Positions 1-8,020 of a DNA stretch of 38,067 bases are shown piece after piece (positions within the stretch are counted from its first letter, which is position 1; every line of letters starts with the position of its first letter). Source of the DNA: Deltaproteobacteria bacterium (GTDB lineage: Bacteria; UBA10199; DSSB01); the NCBI GenBank assembly GCA_020853015.1, contig JADYZQ010000191.1, positions 1-38,067 on the forward strand. Reading direction: 5' to 3'. Under the pieces are notes generated by a model. That model was not told where the DNA came from. It was given only the letters and a program-made list of their open reading frames with translations, and did not search any database. The translations under genes and the position numbers were made by a program.

Positions 1-122
1 ATCCCTAGTTAGGCGAAAAACACAGAGGAATTACATTAAGTTATCGCCGCGGCGCTCGCTGTCGGAATCGCAGCTCCGGGCTACCATTCGCCCCTATTCA
101 AGTCAAACGGGAATTCGAAGAT

Positions 123-202
123 GTGAATAGTGAAGGGTGAAGAGTGAAACGCAAAGAATAATGATACGTTTTAGGCTTCGCCCTTCACCTTTCACCCTTC
201 AC
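123..202. repeat. Inverted repeat made of 7-bp tandem units
   Basis: Left GTGAATA/GTGAAGG/GTGAAGA/GTGAAAC (123-150); right arm, reverse-complemented, GTGAAGG/GTGAAAG/GTGAAGG/GCGAAG (175-202). Confidence 0.75.
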
Positions 203-290
203 ATTATCTCGTCTTTCCCGTTGCTTTTTGCCGATCAGCTCTTTAATACAAGTGCACAAAACGCGCTGTTTCAAGGAGTTCCCCCCCAAA

Positions 291-1307
291 ATGCTCGAGC
301 AAATGCGAAATCTCTCGTCGGTCTTTTCGAAAAGCCTCCTGGGCCTGATCGCCTTAAGCTTCATCCTGTTCTACGGCTACAGCACCATTTCCGATAAAGG
401 CGGGACCGCCCTTGTCGCCAAGGTCAACGACCAAGGCATCCCAGCGGGCAAGTTCGCCCAGGGAGTGGAAAACCAGACCGCCATGCTCGAGCAGTTCGGC
501 CAGACCAATATCAGCCCCGAGATGCGGCAGATGCTCGAAAACCAAGTCCTGCAGCGCCTGATCGCCAACACACTCTTCGCCCAGGCGGCCTATTCCCTGG
601 GTCTGCGCGTCCCCGACGTCGAACTCGCCCGCGAGATTCGGCAGAACCCCAGCTTCCAAAAGGACGGCCGCTTCAACGAAGGCTTCTACTTGAACACCTT
701 CAAACCCTGGTACCAACAGCAGAACGGCAGCGACTTCGAATTCGACCTGCGCCAAGACCTCTTGGCCGACAAGCTCCGCAAGGTCCTGGACAGCGCGGCC
801 CTGGTCAGCGCCCAGGAGGTCGAGACCCAAAGCCTGCTGCAAAACACCCAGCTGAAGCTGAACAAAATCAGCATCCCCCTGCAGCCGCAGGGCGGAGGCA
901 AGCCCCTGGAAGAGGCGAAGAAGCTGGCCCAAGAATGGATCGCCGCCAAGCGCGACGGCAAGGCCGCCGACGCCCTGCTTCAGGCGCAGGGCCTCAAAGA
1001 GGAGGCCGGCGAGCCGCAGTCCCTGGTGCAGCTGCAGGGCGTCTTCGGCCGCGAGGACAGCCTTCCGGTCCTGGGCTGCCTCTTGGCCCTCAAGCCGGGC
1101 GAGGTCTGCGAAGGCCCTTTCCAGATCAAGGACACCCTGGTCGCGGTGCAGCTGGTCGAGCGCAAGGACGCGCCGGTCACCCCGGAGGCCGCCGAGGCGA
1201 TGTCCCGCCAGCTGCAGATGGGCCAAAAGTCCCAGATCCTCGCGGGGGTCGCGGACCTGCTCACCAAGCAGGCGAAAATCCAAACTTATTTGACCCCAAA
1301 AAAATAA
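291..1307 (+). CDS. SurA-N/PpiD-like membrane-anchored periplasmic chaperone-type protein
   Basis: ORF in frame with 228..1307; ATG at 291 preceded by AAGGAG; N-terminal TM segment (LLGLIALSFILFYGYSTI) followed by VAKVNDQGIPAGKFAQGVENQ...LENQVLQRLIANTLFAQAAYSLGLRVPDVELAREI, typical of the SurA_N/PpiD N-terminal region. Confidence 0.75.
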   Translation: MLEQMRNLSSVFSKSLLGLIALSFILFYGYSTISDKGGTALVAKVNDQGIPAGKFAQGVENQTAMLEQFGQTNISPEMRQMLENQVLQRLIANTLFAQAAYSLGLRVPDVELAREIRQNPSFQKDGRFNEGFYLNTFKPWYQQQNGSDFEFDLRQDLLADKLRKVLDSAALVSAQEVETQSLLQNTQLKLNKISIPLQPQGGGKPLEEAKKLAQEWIAAKRDGKAADALLQAQGLKEEAGEPQSLVQLQGVFGREDSLPVLGCLLALKPGEVCEGPFQIKDTLVAVQLVERKDAPVTPEAAEAMSRQLQMGQKSQILAGVADLLTKQAKIQTYLTPKK

Positions 1308-1368
1308 GCTCCGCGCGGCCCTCGTTCCCTATTGATCTTAATCCGGACCCCGAATAACCCTGATCCCT

Positions 1369-2793
1369 ATGTCTTTCATCGACGCCATCTACCAAGCCGG
1401 CGGCCGCGTCTACGAGGTCGGCGGCACCGTCCGCGACGAAATGATGGGCCACGCCCACAAGGACAAGGACCTGTTGGTCGCGGGCGTCCCCTTCGAGGCC
1501 CTCGTGCGGCTGCTGGGCTCTTTCGGCCAGGTGCACGAGGTGGGAAAATCCTTCGGCGTCCTCAAGTTCAAGCCGCGCGGGGCCGATCACGACTTCGACG
1601 TCGCCCTGCCCCGCACCGAAAAGTCCACCGGCCCGCACCACCGCGACTTCGAGGTGCGCTTCGACGAAAAACTCCCGGTCGAATTGGACCTGCAGCGCCG
1701 CGATTTCACCATCAACGCGATGGCGCGCGAGCTAAAAACCGGCGAGCTGCTCGACCCCTTCGGCGGGCAAAAGGATATGAAGGACAAGATCCTGCGCCAG
1801 GTCTTCTCCGAGTCCTTCGTCGAGGACCCGCTGCGCCTGCTGCGGGCCGTGCAGTTCGCGGCGCGCTTCGAGCTGAGCATCGAGCCCGAGACCTTGGCCG
1901 CGATGAAACGGCACGCCGCCAAGATCGAGACCGTCTCGCCGGAGCGGGTCATCGAGGAGGTCGGCAAGCTGTTCCGCGCCGAGCGGCCCTCGACCGGCTT
2001 CTACCTGATGCGGGACACCGGCCTGCTGTCCCACGTCTTCCCCGAGCTCGAAAAAACCATCGGCGTCGAACAGCCCGCCAAGAAGAGCGGCGACGTCTTC
2101 GACCACACGATGAAGGTGCTCGACGCCTCCCGCACCTGCGCCGACCTCGACCGGCCCGGCGACCTCGAGATCATGTTCGCCTCCTTGTTCCACGACATCG
2201 GCAAGCCCTACACCGTCGGCTTCAACGAGAAGACCCGGCGCATCACTTTCTACGGCCACCAGGTCGTCTCGACGCGGCTGGCGCGCAAATGGATGAAGAA
2301 ATACCGCGCCAACATGCTGGGCATCGACACCGAAAACGTGCTCAGCATGGTGCACAACCACATGTTCGAGACCAAAAGCTTCTACACCGAGCGCGCCATC
2401 CGCCGCTTCATCCATAAGATCGGCAAGGACCTGATCTTCAAGCTGGTCGACCTGCGCATCGCCGACAAGAAGGGCGGGGCCTATCCCAACCAACTCAAGG
2501 GTATCCTCCGCCTCAAGCGCCGCATCCAGGAAGAGCTGGAGAAAAAGCCCCCCTTCGGGCCCAAAGACCTCGCCATCGGCGGCCGCGACCTGATGAATCT
2601 GGGCTATCCCGAAGGCCCGATCCTGGGGCGCATCCTCAAGGAATTGGTCGAACTTGTGCTGGACGACCCCGCGCTAAATACGCGACAATCCCTCCTCGAG
2701 CACGTCCTGGCGAAATATCCCCCCGCGCAGGCGGCGAAGGAGAACCATGACCCGAGACAAAAAAAGGGACCCGAAAAAAGCCCTCAAGCATGA
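1369..2793 (+). CDS. cca: CCA-adding enzyme / tRNA nucleotidyltransferase with HD domain
   Basis: YEVGGTVRDEMMG, DFDVALPRTE, LDLQRRDFTINAMA, DPFGG, EDPLRLLRAVQFAARF and HDIGKP motifs. Confidence 0.88.
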   Translation: MSFIDAIYQAGGRVYEVGGTVRDEMMGHAHKDKDLLVAGVPFEALVRLLGSFGQVHEVGKSFGVLKFKPRGADHDFDVALPRTEKSTGPHHRDFEVRFDEKLPVELDLQRRDFTINAMARELKTGELLDPFGGQKDMKDKILRQVFSESFVEDPLRLLRAVQFAARFELSIEPETLAAMKRHAAKIETVSPERVIEEVGKLFRAERPSTGFYLMRDTGLLSHVFPELEKTIGVEQPAKKSGDVFDHTMKVLDASRTCADLDRPGDLEIMFASLFHDIGKPYTVGFNEKTRRITFYGHQVVSTRLARKWMKKYRANMLGIDTENVLSMVHNHMFETKSFYTERAIRRFIHKIGKDLIFKLVDLRIADKKGGAYPNQLKGILRLKRRIQEELEKKPPFGPKDLAIGGRDLMNLGYPEGPILGRILKELVELVLDDPALNTRQSLLEHVLAKYPPAQAAKENHDPRQKKGPEKSPQA

Positions 2794-3250
2794 GTCCAAG
2801 GGCGACAAGCTCGCGGGCAAGGGTAAATTACGCGAGGCGATGGGCGAGTATCAGAAGAGCGAGGCCCTCGATCCCGAGCGCGTCGAAATCTACGACAAGC
2901 TGATCGACACCCAAGGACGGATCGTCGAGAGCGAGTGGCAGGAGGAAGACTTCGCCAACTCGATGACCTGGACGATGCGGCGGCAGGAGCTGCAAAATCC
3001 CCACATCCGCCTGGTCCATGAGACCTTTTCGCTCGAATACCGCGAGGTGCACCAGCTTTTGCAGCGCCTGATGACCGCTTTGGGCGAAGAGCAAGAGAAC
3101 TCCCTCGTCGAGAAGATCCTCGAATACGGCGAGCGCGCCAGCCTGCCGATGCTCCACTTCCTGCTTTCCATCAAGGCCCTCGCCGGGCAAAACGCCCCGG
3201 CCCCGGAGGGAGGGGACGAGCCCTTCCCGCCCCCCCATACCCCGCTATGA
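2747..3250 (+). CDS. Small TPR-like hypothetical protein
   Basis: ORF overlapping the end of cca; DKLAGKGKLREAMGEYQKSEALDPERVEIYDKLI resembles a TPR unit. Confidence 0.6.
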   Translation: MTRDKKRDPKKALKHESKGDKLAGKGKLREAMGEYQKSEALDPERVEIYDKLIDTQGRIVESEWQEEDFANSMTWTMRRQELQNPHIRLVHETFSLEYREVHQLLQRLMTALGEEQENSLVEKILEYGERASLPMLHFLLSIKALAGQNAPAPEGGDEPFPPPHTPL

Positions 3251-3840
3251 AGATCCTCGCGCTCACCGGCGGCATCGCGACGGGCAAGACGGCGGCGGCG
3301 CGCCTCTTCGAGAAGCACGGCGCCTGGGTGATCGACGCCGACCGGGCGGCGCACCGCGCCTACCGGCCGGGGACCAAGCTCTACCGGGACATTCTACGGC
3401 GTTACGGAAGGGAGATTCTCGCTTCCGACGGGACCATCGACCGAAAAAAGCTGGGGGCCATCTTGTTTCGCTCCAAGCCCGAAAGGCTCTGGTTGGAGGC
3501 GCGCATCCATCCCGAAACTCGCCGCCTGATCGGGCGGGAAATCCAAGCGGCCCTGCGCCGGGGTCGAAGGCTGATCCTGGTCGAGGCCGCCCTGCACGTC
3601 GAGACCGATTACCACCGACCCTTCCACGGCCTGATCGTGGTTGACGCGCCGCCCCGCGTTCAAATCGAGCGCCTCATGCGCCGGGAGGGCCTGGGCCGCG
3701 CCGAGGCCTTTGCCAAAATCCGAAGCCAAATGCCGCGGCGCCGTAAATTGGCGGCTGCGGATTGGGTGATCGACAACTCCGGGAACCTGGCGGCGACCGA
3801 GCGGCAGGTCCGCAAGCTGGTCCGGGAGCTGCAGCGATGA
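3247..3840 (+). CDS. coaE: Dephospho-CoA kinase
   Basis: LALTGGIATGKTAAARLFEKHGAWVIDADRAAH Walker A and DAD motif; ATGA overlap with the preceding ORF. Confidence 0.9.
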   Translation: MKILALTGGIATGKTAAARLFEKHGAWVIDADRAAHRAYRPGTKLYRDILRRYGREILASDGTIDRKKLGAILFRSKPERLWLEARIHPETRRLIGREIQAALRRGRRLILVEAALHVETDYHRPFHGLIVVDAPPRVQIERLMRREGLGRAEAFAKIRSQMPRRRKLAAADWVIDNSGNLAATERQVRKLVRELQR

Positions 3841-4058
3841 CCGTCCGCTTCCTGCGCCTCGAGAGCTTGCAGCAAGAAATCGCCTGCCCCGCCTGCCGGA
3901 GCAGCGCCCCGGCCGCCGAGCGGCGACGCGCGATGAACTTCAGCACCAACGTCGTCCGGCTGTTCTGCCCCGCCTGCCGCGCGGAGATCGGACGACTGCC
4001 CTTCCGGCGCTGGAACGCCCTCCACGAACAAGCCGCGCGGGAGCGTCGCCGCGGCTAG
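3837..4058 (+). CDS. Small zinc-ribbon protein
   Basis: In frame with ORF 3762..4058; ATG at 3837 overlaps the coaE stop (ATGA); CPACRS...CPACRAE pair of CxxC knuckles. Confidence 0.6.
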   Translation: MTVRFLRLESLQQEIACPACRSSAPAAERRRAMNFSTNVVRLFCPACRAEIGRLPFRRWNALHEQAARERRRG

Positions 4059-4098
4059 CCGCGGCCCCGCCGCTTGCAGCGCCTCCGTCAGCGCCGCC

Positions 4099-4542
4099 TC
4101 AACCGACGCGGCGCACTTTCGCTTTTTCGAAAGGGAGGGATTGGCCCTCCTCGGGAATGGGATGGCGGTAGGCGGCCTCGGTGACGCCGAGCTGCCAGGT
4201 CAGGCGTCCTTCGCGGCCGTCCTCGAGGCTGGGGAAATCGACTCGGCCCAGCTCGAGGTCCTTGATCTCCCCGCCCGTCCGCTCGATGGCGAGGAGGTTT
4301 TGCTTGAATGAAAAATAATGGTTTTGCAGCTGGCGGTGCAGCTCTTGAACCTCCGGAGAACCCGAGGGCGGAGCGGCCTCAAGCAGTTGCGGCTCGACGC
4401 CGAGCTTGCGCAGGCGAACCGTCGCCTTGGACATCTCTTTCTTATGCAGCAGCATCTTGCGGAAATGATGGTCGAGCTGAGGGATCAGCTCGTTGACCTC
4501 GTCGACAGTGAAGTACTTCTTGCCCATAACCCTCCTGAACAC
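4099..4542 (-). CDS. DUF2203 family protein
   Basis: KYFTVDEVNELIPQLDHHFRKM...GGEIKDLELGRVDFPSLEDGREGRLTWQLGVTEAAYRHPIPEE matches the family pattern as recalled. Confidence 0.8.
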   Translation of the reverse strand: MFRRVMGKKYFTVDEVNELIPQLDHHFRKMLLHKKEMSKATVRLRKLGVEPQLLEAAPPSGSPEVQELHRQLQNHYFSFKQNLLAIERTGGEIKDLELGRVDFPSLEDGREGRLTWQLGVTEAAYRHPIPEEGQSLPFEKAKVRRVG

Positions 4543-4698
4543 CCGAAAACAGATTTACTTTTAATATTGTCGCGGCCCGAACACAAGGCGCAGCGTGTCA
4601 GGAAAACGGGGCGCCGCGGCGCAGAGTTCTATCTTTTTCCGAATTTCCGCCACTTATCCCCAAATGACTTTTTTTTATTTTTTTGTTACCGCAGCCGC

Positions 4699-5643
4699 AT
4701 GTCCGTCCAATTGCGCCGTCTCTTGTCCCACGGTCCCGTCGCGATGACGGCCTCCGGCCTTTTCTTCGCCGCCATGGGCGCCATGATCAAGGCGCTGGGG
4801 CACTCCATCCCGCTCTTCCAGATCACTTTTTTTCGGGCGATGGTTTCGGCGCTCTTGCTGGGCATGGTGATGTGGCGGCGCGGCATCCCCCTGCGCGGGG
4901 AAAATCGGGGTCTCTTGGTGATCCGCTCGGTCGTGGGCTTTATCGCCATGACCTTGAATTTCTACGCCCTGGCCCGCATCAACTTGGGCGACGCGGCGGT
5001 GCTCAACCAAAGTTCGCCGGTCTTCGTCCTGTTGTTTTCCTGGGTCTTTTTGGGGGAGCGATTCTACCGCTCCCTGCTCGGCCTGACCGCCCTCTCCTTC
5101 TTCGGCATCGTCCTGATCTTGCGCCCGAGCGGCGAGGTCTTCAACCTGGCGGGCCTGGCCGGGATCGGGGGCGCCCTATTTGCGGCGGCGGCCTACGTTT
5201 CAATCCGCCGGCTGCATCGGACCGATTCCTTTTGGACGATGGCCTTCTACTTCATGGCCGCCTCGGCGATCCTATCCTTCCCTCCCATGTTGGCGACTTG
5301 GAAAGATCCCGACCCACGACAATGGGCTTTGTTGATCGGCAGCGGCGTCTTCGGCACCCTCGGACAGTTGTTGATGACCCTGGCCTATAAGAACGAGGAG
5401 GCGAGCTGGGTGGCTCCCTTCTCCTATGCCGGCGTCCTGTTCAGCTTCCTATTGGGAATCGCCTTCTTCGGCGAGCATCCCGATCTCTGGACCCTGCTCG
5501 GCGCCGGCTTGACCATCGGGGGCGGCATCGCCCTCGTCGCCCTCAAGAACCGGCTCAAGCCGCCGTCGGCGCCGGAGTTGCCCGTGCCGGACGGTGAGGT
5601 CCTCGACGCCGTCGAGGACAGGCCCCGAAGCTCGCCGGCCTAG
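4699..5643 (+). CDS. EamA/DMT-family transporter
   Basis: Hydrophobic ORF with repeated EamA-like segments (FFAAMGAMIKALGHSIPLFQITFFRAMVSALLL; DAAVLNQSSPVFVLLFSWVFLGE). Start placed at ATG 4699, in frame with ORF 4318..5643. Confidence 0.82.
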   Translation: MSVQLRRLLSHGPVAMTASGLFFAAMGAMIKALGHSIPLFQITFFRAMVSALLLGMVMWRRGIPLRGENRGLLVIRSVVGFIAMTLNFYALARINLGDAAVLNQSSPVFVLLFSWVFLGERFYRSLLGLTALSFFGIVLILRPSGEVFNLAGLAGIGGALFAAAAYVSIRRLHRTDSFWTMAFYFMAASAILSFPPMLATWKDPDPRQWALLIGSGVFGTLGQLLMTLAYKNEEASWVAPFSYAGVLFSFLLGIAFFGEHPDLWTLLGAGLTIGGGIALVALKNRLKPPSAPELPVPDGEVLDAVEDRPRSSPA

Positions 5644-5748
5644 CCCGGCGACCGTTTTTCGAACGCCCGGCCGCCCCGCCGTCGCGATTCCGTCCGCCGC
5701 TCCCGACGCCGAACCGAAAAAATCCTTAAAAATCCAAGACTCCCTCCC

Positions 5749-5764
5749 TGGCACTCGCCCTGCA
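5749..5764 (+). promoter_or_regulatory. Candidate sigma-54 (-24/-12) promoter
   Basis: cTGGCACtcgccCTGCA: TGGCAC at 5749-5754, GG at 5750-5751 and GC at 5762-5763, exactly GG-N10-GC. It lies 36 bp upstream of the small ORF at 5800. Confidence 0.6.
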
Positions 5765-5799
5765 ATGGAAGCTTGCATCCCAAGCCGTAAGGAGGCGCC

Positions 5800-5961
5800 A
5801 TGAAGCCCGAAGCCCTGCAAGACGAGAAGAGGAAGCTCGAAGACAAGATCCGCCAGATGAAGGCCCGCATGGTCTTAAGCCTGGCGCAGGGACGCCCCTT
5901 CGGCCTCGACCGCCAAGTCCGTCAAATCCAAAAAAGCTATCGAATCATCGGGAGGATCTAA
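5800..5961 (+). CDS. 53-aa charged small protein (not in supplied ORF track)
   Basis: ATG at 5800 preceded by AAGGAGG; translates to MKPEALQDEKRKLEDKIRQMKARMVLSLAQGRPFGLDRQVRQIQKSYRIIGRI*; TAATG overlap with the next ORF. Confidence 0.6.
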   Translation: MKPEALQDEKRKLEDKIRQMKARMVLSLAQGRPFGLDRQVRQIQKSYRIIGRI

Positions 5962-6158
5962 TGCAACGCGAACACCGAGGGCTCAGCCTGTTGACCGGCC
6001 GAACTTTCACTCTTGAAACCGAAGGACTGCTGCCGCCGCGGCCGTTTCGGATTCACGACGTCCGCCAGACCCTGCAGGAGGCCTCGGCCCAAAGGACCGT
6101 GGAGCGATGGCTCTGGCTTGCGTCCTGCGCGGCCCTGCTTGCCGCGGCCCTATTTTAA
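5961..6158 (+). CDS. 65-aa small protein with C-terminal TM tail
   Basis: Overlaps the preceding small ORF (TAATG), RBS GGAGG; C-terminus WLWLASCAALLAAALF looks like a tail anchor. Confidence 0.6.
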   Translation: MQREHRGLSLLTGRTFTLETEGLLPPRPFRIHDVRQTLQEASAQRTVERWLWLASCAALLAAALF

Positions 6159-6165
6159 AACCAAA

Positions 6166-6183
6166 CCCTCGCCGTCGCGAGGG
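6166..6183 (+). promoter_or_regulatory. Stem-loop that could act as an anti-antiterminator arm
   Basis: CCCTCGC (6166-6172) / CGTC loop / GCGAGGG (6177-6183), perfect 7-bp stem. Confidence 0.5.
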
Positions 6184-6196
6184 CGGAAAACACGGC

Positions 6197-6231
6197 CGTC
6201 CCGCTCCCTCGCGGGGGCGGGACGTTTTTTT
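6197..6231 (+). terminator. Rho-independent terminator directly before the 6246 gene
   Basis: CGTCCCGCTCCC (6197-6208) / TCGC / GGGGGCGGGACG (6213-6224) 12-bp stem with one G-U, followed by T7. Confidence 0.85.
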
Positions 6232-6245
6232 CAAAGGAGACGCCC

Positions 6246-7076
6246 ATGTTCTTTTCCCTAAAAACCTTGGTGGAAAGGCAAATCAAAATCTTGAGCCGCG
6301 CCTGCCTGGAGGCGGAGCCCGCCTACCGGCCCTTGATGAAACTCGCGGCGCCTGAGCTCGCCCGAGGCTTGAGCCGGGGTTTTGCCGGCCTGCAGAACGG
6401 CGGGGAGGTCAAGATCGCCGCGGCGGGGGCGGTGGCCTGGCAAGAAGGTCCCGCGGATTCGGTTTCCCCGCGCCTGCAGGAATCCTCGCCTCCCTCGGAC
6501 TCGGAGCGCGAGGGTTTCGAGGCCTTCCTAGAGGAGATCCAATTCTCCGGCAAGGGCGGTTGGCGCTTCCCGGAGACCAACCCCCTCACGCTTCAGGCCG
6601 TCGATTGGAGCCAAGAGATCCGGCAGGGAACCTTGCAAGACCTCGCCCGCACCTCCGCCCGCCAGGCCAAGAGCGAGGCCTTGAGCCAAAACGCCAGGGC
6701 CGACCGGCTGGCCCATCTGCTCTTCCTGGCCCTGCGATCGGGCAACATCTCGCTGGCCATGTTGCTGTTCAGCCACTTGGAGGCGACCACCGCCAACGAG
6801 ATCACCACTTGTCTGATGGAAAAGGTCCAAAAAATGCAAGACAACAAGCGCAAGCTCGCCCAAGACATTCAAAACCAAAAGGATGACGCGGAGGGAAGCA
6901 AGAATCTGCAGAAGATCAAGCTGGATATGGAACAGATCAACGACGACATCTCGGTCCTGCAAACCTTTATCCGGGACGTGGCCCAGAACAAACAGGCCTC
7001 CCTGGAACTGGCCAACGCCTTCATCTCCAAGGAGCACGAGACGACAATGGCGATCGTGCGGTCTTTCGGTCGGTAA
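6246..7076 (+). CDS. Coiled-coil protein, candidate T3SS-associated/secreted protein
   Basis: RBS AAGGAG upstream; C-terminal ~85 aa align almost without gaps with the C-terminus of the T3SS-locus ORF 25066..26139 (LME...EG...MEQIN vs LME...EG...MQEIN). Confidence 0.6.
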   Translation: MFFSLKTLVERQIKILSRACLEAEPAYRPLMKLAAPELARGLSRGFAGLQNGGEVKIAAAGAVAWQEGPADSVSPRLQESSPPSDSEREGFEAFLEEIQFSGKGGWRFPETNPLTLQAVDWSQEIRQGTLQDLARTSARQAKSEALSQNARADRLAHLLFLALRSGNISLAMLLFSHLEATTANEITTCLMEKVQKMQDNKRKLAQDIQNQKDDAEGSKNLQKIKLDMEQINDDISVLQTFIRDVAQNKQASLELANAFISKEHETTMAIVRSFGR

Positions 7077-7152
7077 TTCCTTCATTCAGGCAAGACAAAC
7101 CTTGAATTTTTATTCGGTGCAGTAGATAAGTGACCGATCTAAGGCCCTCTTT

Positions 7153-7725
7153 ATGACATCCCAAGACTCCAACGAAAAACCTCTTACCGTTTCGCAGCTT
7201 ACCTCGGTGCTGCAAGACGTGATGCCGAGCCTCTTGGAAGGCTTTTACGAAAAGGTTTTAGAGCCTCGGATCACCAGGTTGATCGACGAACGGCAGATGG
7301 AGTTCTACACCTCCTACGTCGAGCCCAGATTCCAAAAGATGATCGACGAGCGGCAGATGGAGTTCTACACCTCCTACGTCGAGCCCAGATTCCAAAAGAT
7401 GATCGACGACAAGCAAACGAAATTCCTCGATTCGCAAGTCGAGCCCAGGTTTCAGAAAATGCTGCGGATTCAGCTTGCCTCGTTTTATGACGACTATATC
7501 GAACCACGGATCGACGATAAGATCTCTACGGCCCTCCAAGAATTTCGCAGCGAGATGAACATGCGCTTCGACGATCTCTACAAGAAGTTCGAGGACCTGC
7601 AGCAGGAGTACATCTTCAGCAACCAACACCTCCGCCGCTTGGACCTCCGGCTCGAAGGCCTGGAAAAACGCCTCTCTCTGGTCGAAAACCATTTGAGACG
7701 CCTTAAACCCCCCTTAAATTCCTAA
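7153..7725 (+). CDS. Coiled-coil hypothetical protein with 20-aa tandem repeats
   Basis: Repeats EPRITRLIDERQMEFYTSYV / EPRFQKMIDERQMEFYTSYV / EPRFQKMIDDKQTKFLDSQV / EPRFQKMLRIQLASFYDDYI; C-terminal coiled coil. Confidence 0.7.
   Translation: MTSQDSNEKPLTVSQLTSVLQDVMPSLLEGFYEKVLEPRITRLIDERQMEFYTSYVEPRFQKMIDERQMEFYTSYVEPRFQKMIDDKQTKFLDSQVEPRFQKMLRIQLASFYDDYIEPRIDDKISTALQEFRSEMNMRFDDLYKKFEDLQQEYIFSNQHLRRLDLRLEGLEKRLSLVENHLRRLKPPLNS
7261..7500 (+). repeat. Four in-frame 60-bp tandem repeat units
   Basis: Units begin at 7261, 7321, 7381 and 7441 (gagcc...). Stretches of consecutive units are exactly identical, e.g. cggcagatggagttctacacctcctacgtcgagcc at 7291 and 7351. Confidence 0.9.
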
Positions 7726-7806
7726 AAACATCCCCTTGAAATCCCTCCAGGGATGCGCCATATAAGCGACCTCGGTTTTAAAAAAGTCCTTATATAAAGG
7801 TTATTT

Positions 7807-8016
7807 ATGGCCCGCGTCACCGTTGAAGACTGTCTGCAATTCATCGAAAACCGCTTTGCTCTCGTGCACTTAGCCGCCAGGCGGGTGCGCCAGCTGACCA
7901 AGGGCAGCCACCGCCTCGTCCACAGCAAGAACAAGGACGTCGTGACCGCCCTGCGCGAGATCGCCGAAAACAAGGTCCGCGCCGTCAAACAATCCCTGCC
8001 CGAGAAGGTCGATTGA
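7807..8016 (+). CDS. rpoZ: RNA polymerase omega subunit
   Basis: [30 protein letters not shown]...[15 protein letters not shown]. Confidence 0.88.
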   Translation: MARVTVEDCLQFIENRFALVHLAARRVRQLTKGSHRLVHSKNKDVVTALREIAENKVRAVKQSLPEKVD

Positions 8017-8020
8017 AGCC

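Noticed and set aside
123-202. Possible CRISPR-like array
   Set aside because: Units are 7 bp with no spacers; it is a short tandem/inverted repeat.
4318-5643. 441-aa plus-strand ORF as given
   Set aside because: The N-terminal 127 codons lie antisense to DUF2203 and in its upstream region; the transporter starts at 4699.
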